From Alcaligenaceae bacterium (GTDB lineage: Bacteria; Pseudomonadota; Gammaproteobacteria; Burkholderiales; Burkholderiaceae_B): a stretch of 13,301 nt of DNA. Below the pieces are notes generated by a model that saw nothing but the letters and a program-made list of their open reading frames with translations, did not search any database and had not been told where the DNA came from. Of this stretch, positions 1 through 5,912 are shown in pieces. How positions within the stretch are numbered: the stretch's first letter is position 1; every line of letters starts with the position of its first letter. The translations under genes and the position numbers were made by a program. The stretch lies in assembly GCA_947380655.1 (NCBI GenBank), contig CANCRX010000086.1, forward strand, positions 1 through 13,301, in the 5' to 3' direction.

Positions 1-950
1 ATGATGTGCGGGAAAAGTCTGATCAACAGATCGCTGAAATGTCCCGTGAACTGCAAATCGACATTGCGATTGATCTCAAGGGCTATACAACGGACTATCG
101 TGCAGGGATTTTTGCCTGTCGTGCAGCACCCGTACAAGTGAGCTATATAGGATTCCCAGGAACGATGGGGGCTGAGTATATTGACTACATTATTGCGGAT
201 CCGGTCATGATCCCAGTAAAAAGTCAGCCGTTTTACTCAGAAAAAGTCGTATACATGCCCGATAGTTATCAGGTCAATGACAGAAAACGTGTAATAGCTG
301 ATACACAATACAGTCGCGAGCAATTAGGTTTGCCGCCAGAGGGTTTTGTCTTTTGTTGTTTCAACAATAATTACAAGATCACCCCTGCTGTATTCGATAT
401 CTGGATGAGGCTGCTGACAAAAGTACCTGGCAGTGTCCTGTGGTTGCTTGAGGATAATGATCGCGTTGCGAGTAATTTAAGAAAAGAGGCGAGTGCCAGA
501 GGGATCGCCCCAGAGCGTCTGGTATTCGCGCCGCGCATGAGTCTGCCAGAGCACCTGGCTCGTCATCGCGCGGCCGATCTGTTTCTGGATACGTTGCCGT
601 GCAATGCCCATACGACGGCCAGTGACGCCCTTTGGGCAGGCTTGCCTGTGTTGACGTGCATGGGAGAGGCCTTTGCTGCGCGGGTTGCCGGCAGCCTGCT
701 GCATGCCATGGGACTGCCGGAACTGGTAACCGAAGAGCTACCGCACTATGAACAGCTAGCTTTTGAGTTGGCTTGCGATCCGAATAAATTAGCGCAGCTC
801 AGAGAAAAACTACAGGCTAATCGCTTAACGACTCCACTATTTGATACCGCCAGATTTACACGTCACCTGGAGTCGGCTTATCAATCGATGATGACTCGCT
901 ACCATGCAGATCAGCCCCCAGAACATCTCTATGTTGATAGGCTCGCTTGA
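1..950 (+). CDS. O-GlcNAc transferase-like protein (glycosyltransferase family 41, SPINDLY type), 5'-truncated by the window edge
   Basis: This is the C-terminal catalytic part of a family 41 glycosyltransferase, which transfers a sugar (GlcNAc in characterised members) from a nucleotide sugar to Ser/Thr of proteins, probably in the cytoplasm. The frame is open from base 3, so the start and any N-terminal TPR repeats lie upstream; the GTG at 6 is internal. Numbering visible residues from that GTG: DLKGYT (about 23-28) and APVQVSYIGFPGTMGAEYIDYII (about 41-63, given here as a region) match the first Rossmann half. FNNNYKITP (119-127) carries K124, equivalent to the catalytic-site Lys842 of human OGT. 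CNAHTTASDALWAGLP (199-214) is the UDP-binding loop with H202, T203, T204 and D207. The C-terminal end (YQSMMTRYHADQPPEH) also resembles OGT. Family identity is firm; acceptor and sugar donor are unknown. The next gene is unrelated. Confidence 0.9.
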   Translation, partial: DVREKSDQQIAEMSRELQIDIAIDLKGYTTDYRAGIFACRAAPVQVSYIGFPGTMGAEYIDYIIADPVMIPVKSQPFYSEKVVYMPDSYQVNDRKRVIADTQYSREQLGLPPEGFVFCCFNNNYKITPAVFDIWMRLLTKVPGSVLWLLEDNDRVASNLRKEASARGIAPERLVFAPRMSLPEHLARHRAADLFLDTLPCNAHTTASDALWAGLPVLTCMGEAFAARVAGSLLHAMGLPELVTEELPHYEQLAFELACDPNKLAQLREKLQANRLTTPLFDTARFTRHLESAYQSMMTRYHADQPPEHLYVDRLA

Positions 951-961
951 GCGATCGGTTG

Positions 962-992
962 ATGACATAATTATCTGAGCCTCCGTTATTAT
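962..992 (+). promoter_or_regulatory. Weak sigma70-like promoter candidate for the Bug gene
   Basis: ATGACA (962-967) matches TTGACA in 5 of 6 positions. TATTAT (987-992) matches TATAAT in 5 of 6. The 19-bp spacer is longer than ideal. It would start transcription about 20 bases before the ATG at 1021. It lies just after the glycosyltransferase stop, and no convincing terminator separates the two genes. This is a motif match only. Confidence 0.3.
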
Positions 993-1020
993 TTTTTATC
1001 CACCGGCATTGGAACAATTC

Positions 1021-1998
1021 ATGTATCTTTTAAAACGCCTGAGCGTGGGTATGTTTTCGACCCTTTTGCTCCTTTTGACTCAAACAGTTAGCGCGCAGGA
1101 ATATCCTCAGGGTCCGCTGACGATGGTGATCCCGTTTGCTCCAGGTGGATCCACCGATATTATCGGTCGCTTGATTGCTGACAGGTTGTCTCAGGCGTTA
1201 AAACAACCGGTTGTCGTAGAAAACCGTTCTGGTGCAGGTGGCAATATTGGCGCGCTTGCAGTGTCAAAAGCTAAGCCAGACGGGCGTACATTACTCTTTG
1301 GTACCACGGGTATTTTGTCGATTAACGAGTTTATTTATCCAAATCCTGGATACAAAGTCGGTCAGGATTTAGTTCCTGTCGCTTATGTTTCAAGTATCAG
1401 TAACGTATTGATCGTCAATAAATCATTACCTGTGGAGAGCGTTGCTGACTTGATTCGCCTGGCTAAGCAAAAGCCAGGCAAACTTTCTTTTGGTTCCTCG
1501 GGTTCTGGCGCATCGACTCACTTGTCGGGTGAGTTATTCAAGGTGATGGCTGGTGTGGATATTACCCACATCCCTTACAAAGGAAGTTCACAGGCGCTGA
1601 TAGATATGATGGGTGGGCAGATCGATATGGTGTTTGATAATGCGCCGTCTGCTGTCCCATTGCTGCAGTCTGGCAAGGTTAAAGCCTTAGCGGTTACAAG
1701 CCTTCAGCCTTTGATCGCTTTGCCTGAGGTGCCCACAATGGATCAGGCAGGAGTAAAGGGCTATGAGTCGCTCTCTTGGAGTGGTGTAGTCGTCACCGGT
1801 GGCACGCCCGCAGCGATCATTGACCGGTTAAATCGCGAAGTGAATATTATTCTTAAGAACCCAGAAGTTCAAAACAAGTTCATTGAGCTAGGTGCCCGTG
1901 CGACGGGTGGAAGTGCCGCTGATTTTGCTGCGCATATCGAGACCGAAAGAACTAAATGGGGAAAAATCGTGCGTGAAGCAAATATTCAGGCGCAGTAA
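1021..1998 (+). CDS. Tripartite tricarboxylate transporter substrate-binding protein (Bug/TctC family)
   Basis: A periplasmic binding protein of the Bug family, which captures small carboxylates or amides for uptake or sensing. The ATG at 1021 is preferred (325 aa): GGAA sits 6 bases upstream, and the product opens with a typical signal peptide. That is, basic MYLLKR, a hydrophobic stretch to about residue 20, and predicted cleavage after VSA (25/26). An in-frame TTG at 1009 would only add four residues. Family marks include VIPFAPGGSTDIIGR (about 36-50), PVVVENRSGAGGNIG (about 66-80), KPDGRTLLFG (about 87-96), FGSSGSGASTHLSGELF in the middle, and the hinge/ligand region HIPYKGSSQALIDMMGGQID. 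Length is normal for the family (about 320-330 aa). No TctA/TctB membrane genes lie beside it, so it is an orphan binding protein as is common in Burkholderiales. The ligand cannot be read from sequence. Confidence 0.93.
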   Translation: MYLLKRLSVGMFSTLLLLLTQTVSAQEYPQGPLTMVIPFAPGGSTDIIGRLIADRLSQALKQPVVVENRSGAGGNIGALAVSKAKPDGRTLLFGTTGILSINEFIYPNPGYKVGQDLVPVAYVSSISNVLIVNKSLPVESVADLIRLAKQKPGKLSFGSSGSGASTHLSGELFKVMAGVDITHIPYKGSSQALIDMMGGQIDMVFDNAPSAVPLLQSGKVKALAVTSLQPLIALPEVPTMDQAGVKGYESLSWSGVVVTGGTPAAIIDRLNREVNIILKNPEVQNKFIELGARATGGSAADFAAHIETERTKWGKIVREANIQAQ

Positions 1999-2032
1999 AT
2001 ATTTCCCCTCTCTCTTTAGGCAGTCCGAAATA

Positions 2033-2242
2033 TCAAACCCATTTAAGGTTGAGCTTACGGTTTTCCAGGGCGCACTCGCGTAAATACAGGTTAATCAGGT
2101 TTTGATAGGGGATGCCGATTTCTTCAGATATTTTTTTAAAATAACTGATGGAGTCTTCATCAATGCGAATGGTTATCTGTTTTTTAAGCTGCGCTGAATA
2201 CGGATTTTTTTTACTGTCAGAAAAGTCATATTCTTTTTTCAC
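2033..2242 (-). CDS. brnA: BrnA family antitoxin (ribbon-helix-helix, CopG-like)
   Basis: The antitoxin partner of BrnT. BrnA proteins neutralise the toxin by direct binding and repress their own operon through a ribbon-helix-helix DNA-binding fold. The 69-residue product has the family outline: an N-terminal toxin-contacting arm with KNPYS (12-16), the DNA-contacting strand KQITIRIDED (21-30), and two helices including YFKKISEEIGIPYQNLINLYL (34-54). The start is a GTG at 2242, supported by a purine-rich AGAGAG about 6 bases upstream; no better ATG is in frame. It follows brnT by 14 bases on the same strand, so the two are surely co-transcribed in the toxin-first order typical of this family. 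Its stop lies 34 bp from that of the convergent Bug gene. Confidence 0.9.
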   Translation of the reverse strand: MKKEYDFSDSKKNPYSAQLKKQITIRIDEDSISYFKKISEEIGIPYQNLINLYLRECALENRKLNLKWV

Positions 2243-2256
2243 ACCAAACTCTCTTT

Positions 2257-2535
2257 TCAGGGATAGAAATTAAGTTCAGACCGAGTTGCTTTGCGAGCCG
2301 AAATGATGCGTATGGTCCGAGCAACAGATCTGTAGCAGTGGGACACGGTAAGGATACGTAGTGCATTACTCATTCCTAACATTATGAATCTTTCCTCTGT
2401 GTCCGAATGATCTGTGTCATTGATCAGACGAGCGTTATCGTCAAAAAATATAGTGCGTGCCTCATTGAAAGTTACGCTATGTTTTTTAGCATTTGCGATT
2501 GCTTTCTCTGAGTCCCATTCGAATCGAATAATCAT
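2257..2535 (-). CDS. brnT: BrnT family toxin (RelE-like ribonuclease)
   Basis: The toxin of a type II toxin-antitoxin pair. Characterised BrnT (Brucella abortus) is a ribonuclease with a RelE-like fold that halts growth by blocking translation. The 92-residue product is full length and shows the family landmarks in order: RFEWDSEKA (4-12), NAKKHSVTFNEA (15-26), the acidic FDDN (31-34), HSDTEER (43-49) and the C-terminal TIRIISARKA (74-83). No catalytic-region segment is missing, so it is probably active. The ATG at 2535 gives the expected BrnT N-terminus. There is no clear Shine-Dalgarno sequence, and the start codon lies inside a palindrome that may be the operator. The pair is inserted opposite to both flanking plus-strand genes and its promoter side is very AT-rich, which fits acquisition by transfer (inference). 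Confidence 0.92.
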   Translation of the reverse strand: MIIRFEWDSEKAIANAKKHSVTFNEARTIFFDDNARLINDTDHSDTEERFIMLGMSNALRILTVSHCYRSVARTIRIISARKATRSELNFYP

Positions 2536-2552
2536 AATTATAAAATAATTAT
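2534..2552. promoter_or_regulatory. Perfect palindrome over the brnT start codon, candidate BrnA operator
   Basis: ATAATTAT-AAA-ATAATTAT is a perfect inverted repeat; each 8-bp arm is itself a palindrome. It overlaps the first two bases of the brnT ATG. On the minus strand it also yields two TATAAT hexamers (2553-2548 and 2542-2537) that could serve as -10 elements. BrnA-type repressors bind palindromes in their own promoter, so placement fits autoregulation. No -35 box is clear. Repression by BrnA is inferred. Confidence 0.5.
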
Positions 2553-2632
2553 AAATAAATGGTGCATTGATTTTCCTTTTTGCATGAGCCTTTAAATCGT
2601 CAGTATGAATGGACTTAATTTTTTAATCGGGC

Positions 2633-2654
2633 CCGTGGATAGAAAGATCTACGG
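2633..2654 (+). other. Stem-loop upstream of the aminotransferase gene
   Basis: CCGTGGAT and ATCTACGG pair over 8 bp (one G-U wobble) around a 6-base loop, AGAAAG. The hairpin lies about 60 bases before the ATG at 2715, in the 179-bp gap after brnT. It is not followed directly by a clean T run, so it is not a good terminator. It may be a leader structure. Upstream, TTGCAT (2580-2585) and TATGAA (2604-2609) form only a poor promoter candidate. Confidence 0.3.
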
Positions 2655-2714
2655 CCGCGTGGTATTTTTCTGCGTAGGACAGACAGCTCGCAAAGTAAAT
2701 AAACAGGAATCACC

Positions 2715-3920
2715 ATGGCACTAATCGCCGATCGCATGAACCGTATCAAACCTTCTCCCAGCTCAATGGCTACGCAACGCGCGCGCGCATTGAAAGCCGC
2801 CGGTCACGATGTGGTTGGATTGACTGCTGGAGAACCAGATTTTGATACGCCACCCAACGTAGTCGAAGCAGTTGTTCGCGCGATGGCGGCGTCCAAGACC
2901 AAGTACACCGATATCGGCGGCACGGCTGAGCTCAAAGCGGCTGTGCGTGGAAAATTTTTACGCGAAAATCAGCTTGAGTATTCCGCCAGCGAAGTGATGT
3001 GCAGTACGGGTAGTAAACAGGCAATTTTTAATGCCATCATGACTACCGTACAGCGCGGTGTAGAGGTGATTGTTCCCGCACCGTACTACGTGTCATACCC
3101 AGACATGGTGATGCTCGCCGGCGGTACCCCTGTGGCCGTGCGTTGCCCTCCAGAAAAAGGTTTTAAGCTGCAACCCGAGGATCTTGAGCGTGCCATCACA
3201 CCGCACACCCGCTGGCTGATCCTCAATTCTCCTAATAATCCCAGCGGTGCTGTTTACACACGGCAGGAACTACGCGCGCTCGCGGATGTGTTGGTGCGCT
3301 ACCCTCAGGTCTGGGTGCTGTGTGATGATATTTATGAACATGTGCTGTTTGATGGGCGCGAATTTTGCACCATGGCGCAAGTGGCTCCTGAGCTCAAAGA
3401 GCGTACGCTGACAGCCAATGGTGTCTCGAAAGCCTATGCGATGACAGGTTGGCGCATTGGCTACTGCGCAGGTCCGGAAGAGCTCATCAAAGCCATGACA
3501 AAGATGCAGTCGCAAAGCACCTCGAATCCTAGTTCGATCAGTCAGGCGGCGGCTTTAGAGGCGCTCACAGGACCGCAGGATTTCATCCCAAAGCATATTG
3601 AAATATTCCAGCAGCGGCGTGATGCGGTGGTCGCTGGGTTAAATGCAATACCTGGTGTGACGTGTCACTCACCTGAAGGCGCTTTTTATGTCTTTCCTTC
3701 GTGCGCGGAGATCATCGGTAAAAAAACACCTTCTGGACAGGTCATCCAGACCGATGAAGATTTTGTTTTGTATTTGCTGGACGCGGAAAAACTAGCGGGC
3801 GTGCAGGGCGCAGCCTATGGCACCGCGCCTTTTTTCAGATTTTCATTTGCCACATCAATGGATGTGTTGAATGAAGGGCTTGCACGTTTAAAGCGAGCGT
3901 GTGAGCGGCTCAGCAGTTAA
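2715..3920 (+). CDS. Pyridoxal-phosphate class I aminotransferase, probably aspartate aminotransferase
   Basis: A cytoplasmic fold-type I PLP enzyme that moves the amino group between aspartate and 2-oxoglutarate, giving oxaloacetate and glutamate (assigned by subgroup likeness; related prephenate or aromatic substrates are possible). The 401-aa length fits. Landmarks: GLTAGEPDFDTP (35-46) and KYTDIGGTAELKAAV (63-77) at the substrate entrance; STGSKQAIFNA (97-107) for the phosphate; NSPNNPSG (171-178) with N175; CDDIY (203-207) with D204 and Y207 on the cofactor ring; SKAYAMTGWRIGY (238-250), where K239 forms the Schiff base; and RFSFATS (375-381), where R375 would hold the substrate carboxylate. 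AGGA sits 6 bases before the ATG. The asparaginase gene follows after 39 bp on the same strand, and together they suggest asparagine/aspartate use. Confidence 0.9.
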   Translation: MALIADRMNRIKPSPSSMATQRARALKAAGHDVVGLTAGEPDFDTPPNVVEAVVRAMAASKTKYTDIGGTAELKAAVRGKFLRENQLEYSASEVMCSTGSKQAIFNAIMTTVQRGVEVIVPAPYYVSYPDMVMLAGGTPVAVRCPPEKGFKLQPEDLERAITPHTRWLILNSPNNPSGAVYTRQELRALADVLVRYPQVWVLCDDIYEHVLFDGREFCTMAQVAPELKERTLTANGVSKAYAMTGWRIGYCAGPEELIKAMTKMQSQSTSNPSSISQAAALEALTGPQDFIPKHIEIFQQRRDAVVAGLNAIPGVTCHSPEGAFYVFPSCAEIIGKKTPSGQVIQTDEDFVLYLLDAEKLAGVQGAAYGTAPFFRFSFATSMDVLNEGLARLKRACERLSS

Positions 3921-3959
3921 CAAATATTTTTATTTATTAAACTTTTTGAAGATTCAATC

Positions 3960-4985
3960 ATGTCATCACAACACACTACGCATTCGTCTTCGCATTCAGA
4001 ATTACCTACCGTTGTGGTGCTCGGCACTGGCGGCACGATTGCCTCTTCAGGTGCAGTGGCTTCGCAGTTAAGTGATTACAAAGTCGGGCAGGGTGTCGAT
4101 GCGTTGATCAACGCGGTCCCTGAGTTGCAAACGATTGCGCAATTTAAATATGAACAGATCTCAAATATCGAAAGCTTTCTGATCAACGATGAGGTCCTGC
4201 TTAAATTGGCGCGACATGTCAACGACTGGCTGGCTAAACCAGAGGTTTCTGGTGTTGTGATTACCCACGGAACCGATACGCTCGAAGAAACCGCATACTT
4301 TTTGAATCTTGTAGTGCAAAGTGATAAACCGGTTGTACTGGTTGGAGCAATGCGTCCTGCGACAGCGATCAGCGCGGACGGTCCGCTCAATCTTTATCAC
4401 GCAGTGGTTGTGGCGGTAAATCCCCAGTCAGTCGGGCGCGGTGTCATGGTGGTCATGAATGATCGTATCTTGGCTGCGCGCTATGTCATCAAGGGGCACA
4501 CAACGGGAGTCGACGCGTTTATTGTGCCGGAGCAGGGCGCTTTAGGCGCCGTGTCAGGTCGCAATGTGCAGTATTTCAATCAGGCTACACGTCTTCATAC
4601 GACATCCAGTGCTTTGCATATCGCTCCATCTTTGAAAGCATTGCCCGCGGTTGATATCGTTTACGATTTTCAGGGGGCGGGCGTCCATATGTATGAGGCG
4701 GCTTTGCACGCGGGTGCACAAGGCATTGTGCTAGCTGGCACTGGCAATGGCAGCCTGTCTGGCGTGGCTCAAGCGGGTGCCACGCTCGCCGCGGCAAAAC
4801 ATGTTGCCTTTGTCCGCTCAACCCGAGTCGGGCAGGGGAGTGTGAGGCCTTCGGTTAAAGATACGCAGTTCAATTGCGTCGCTGCACAGTCTCTTAATCC
4901 TCAAAAAGCGCGGGTTTTGCTAAGGCTGGCGTTGCTTAAAACACAGGATCGCGAGGCGTTGCAGCAAATTTTTAATGAATATTAA
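3960..4985 (+). CDS. L-asparaginase (type II-like, asparaginase/glutaminase family)
   Basis: Hydrolyses L-asparagine to aspartate and ammonia. All catalytic residues of E. coli AnsB have counterparts. T26 in GTGGTIA (22-28) is the nucleophile (T12 of AnsB), Y40 in SDYKVG matches Y25 of the mobile lid, and T105 and D106 in HGTDT (103-107) match T89 and D90. K178 in RYVIKGHTTGVDAF matches K162. VGAMRP and SADGPLNLY follow as in the family, and GTGNGSLSG is in the C-terminal domain. Unlike secreted AnsB, the N-terminus is a short Ser/His-rich stretch (MSSQHTTHSSSHSELP) with no hydrophobic signal core, so the enzyme is probably cytoplasmic. GAAG lies 8 bases before the ATG. It is likely co-transcribed with the aminotransferase, which would convert the aspartate onward. 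Glutaminase side activity cannot be judged from sequence. Confidence 0.93.
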   Translation: MSSQHTTHSSSHSELPTVVVLGTGGTIASSGAVASQLSDYKVGQGVDALINAVPELQTIAQFKYEQISNIESFLINDEVLLKLARHVNDWLAKPEVSGVVITHGTDTLEETAYFLNLVVQSDKPVVLVGAMRPATAISADGPLNLYHAVVVAVNPQSVGRGVMVVMNDRILAARYVIKGHTTGVDAFIVPEQGALGAVSGRNVQYFNQATRLHTTSSALHIAPSLKALPAVDIVYDFQGAGVHMYEAALHAGAQGIVLAGTGNGSLSGVAQAGATLAAAKHVAFVRSTRVGQGSVRPSVKDTQFNCVAAQSLNPQKARVLLRLALLKTQDREALQQIFNEY

Positions 4986-5021
4986 AACGGTCTGTTTTTA
5001 AACGGCGGGCTCAGTCAACAG

Positions 5022-5045
5022 CAAAACAAACACCAAAACAAACAG
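5022..5045. repeat. Two tandem copies of a 12-bp CA-rich unit
   Basis: CAAAACAAACAC (5022-5033) is followed at once by CAAAACAAACAG (5034-5045), which differs only in the last base. It fills most of the 70-bp gap between the convergent asparaginase and thioesterase genes. No function is evident, and I see no good terminator hairpin in this gap. Confidence 0.6.
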
Positions 5046-5055
5046 CAATAGCCAT

Positions 5056-5490
5056 TCATTTAAGCTGTCTTGGTAGCGACCAGGTGCTGATGCTGTGGGC
5101 GATGACCTCCTCACTGCCTTCCGCGGTCAACGTCACGTCACCTGCGCAGAGTCTGCCGGTTTTAAGCACTTTAGCGTGCGCCAAAATCACGCCGGGAGGA
5201 CTTTTGCGCAGAAAATTCATGGTCAGGCTCGAGGTCACGGCTTCCGGATTACCCGTCGCGCCGACTACTGCTGCATACATCGCCAGGTCCGCTAATCCCA
5301 TCAGCATCGGGCCGGCAATAATCCCACCCAAGCGCTGAAAGTCAGGATTGGGTGGCAAGGCCAGCGTCGCCCAGCCAAATCCTATTTCCCTGATCTCCAT
5401 CCCTAAAAAACGTGCGAAAGGGTGGTGTGCGTCGAGCAAAGCCAGAAAATCCTCTAAGTTAATGCGTGCCTGAGTATTGTGAGCAGTCAT
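5056..5490 (-). CDS. PaaI family hotdog-fold thioesterase
   Basis: A small cytoplasmic acyl-CoA thioesterase of the PaaI/hotdog superfamily. The 144-residue length is normal. The fold signature runs HPFARFLGMEI (23-33), the central helix segment GGIIAGPMLMGLADLAMYAAV (about 55-75) with D68 in the place of the PaaI catalytic aspartate, then VTSSLTMNFLRKSPPG (85-100) and the CoA-side strand ILAHAKVLKTGRLCAGDV (102-119). The usual HGG before the helix reads LGG here, a shift seen among PaaI-like proteins. The ATG at 5490 has only a weak ribosome-binding site. The gene converges on the asparaginase gene and diverges from the first porin. Two palindromes lie just upstream and may control it. The substrate is unknown. 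Confidence 0.85.
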   Translation of the reverse strand: MTAHNTQARINLEDFLALLDAHHPFARFLGMEIREIGFGWATLALPPNPDFQRLGGIIAGPMLMGLADLAMYAAVVGATGNPEAVTSSLTMNFLRKSPPGVILAHAKVLKTGRLCAGDVTLTAEGSEEVIAHSISTWSLPRQLK

Positions 5491-5500
5491 GATTTTTAAG

Positions 5501-5541
5501 GGAAATTTCCAAGTGAGGGTGTAATAAACCGTTCTATTACA
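5501..5541. promoter_or_regulatory. Two palindromes upstream of the thioesterase gene, candidate operator
   Basis: TGTAATA (5520-5526) and TATTACA (5535-5541) form a perfect 7-bp inverted repeat with an 8-bp spacer, centred about 40 bp upstream of the thioesterase ATG. A second, 10-bp perfect palindrome, GGAAATTTCC, lies at 5501-5510. The spacing of the first (22 bp overall) suits a dimeric repressor such as a TetR- or MarR-type protein. No regulator gene is nearby, so the binding protein is unknown. Confidence 0.35.
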
Positions 5542-5694
5542 TCAAACAGCTTAATAATGAAAAGTGAGAATTTAAAAATTACGATCAGCCAAAGGGGCTA
5601 CTTTATCGCTGTTCAGAGTGTGGCTGAAATAATGTGACGAAGATTAGGTGAATCATCGAATTTAATCAGATTTATCCCAAACGGTGCCGAGGAA

Positions 5695-5722
5695 CAAAAT
5701 AAGGGTAAACCCTTTATTTTTT
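5695..5722 (+). terminator. Possible hairpin with T-rich tail upstream of the porin
   Basis: AATAAGGG and CCCTTTATT pair around TAAA with one bulged T, and a run of six T follows (TATTTTTT). The shape resembles an intrinsic terminator on the plus strand, but no plus-strand gene lies upstream. It could therefore be an attenuator in a long porin leader or an operator. The stem is AT-rich and only moderately stable. Confidence 0.25.
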
Positions 5723-5912
5723 GGTTTAAAAACAACGAAATGTTGCGGTAACCCAACACAACCTCCCCCTCTAGCCTGTTTTCTGACGAGAATCATAGCC
5801 ACAGCCCCGTATTTTTGATGCAATAGCGTCAACTTCCCTTAGCGGAGTTAGGGGGGCGCAGACAGTCAAATGTTTGTTGCTCTTGTCACTCAAATCATCG
5901 GAGATTTCTTAA

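Larger units (their letters stand above)
5491..5912. other. 422-bp gene-free region between the divergent thioesterase and porin genes
   Basis: No credible gene lies here. The left part holds the palindromes described for the thioesterase. The middle is AT-rich and contains AAGGGT-AA-ACCCTT (5701-5714), followed by a T-rich run to 5722. The right part has a leader-like hairpin, TTGATGC-AATA-GCGTCAA (5815-5832, one G-U pair), and ends in GGAG (5900-5903), a good ribosome-binding site 9 bases before the porin ATG. The porin promoter must be here, but I cannot choose a -35/-10 pair with confidence. The size suggests a regulated promoter or a long leader for an abundant porin mRNA. Confidence 0.5.

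Noticed and set aside
1009..1020. TTG start for the Bug protein
   Set aside because: The ATG at 1021 has GGAA at good spacing and gives a proper signal peptide; the TTG lacks a ribosome-binding site.
1999..2033. ATATTTC/GAAATAT inverted repeat between the convergent Bug and brnA genes, considered as a terminator
   Set aside because: The stem is AT-rich with a 21-base loop and no T run, too weak to call.
4982..5005. TTAAAAC/GTTTTTAA hairpin after the asparaginase, considered as a terminator
   Set aside because: It has only one G-C pair and a bulge, overlaps the stop codon and has no T tail after the stem.
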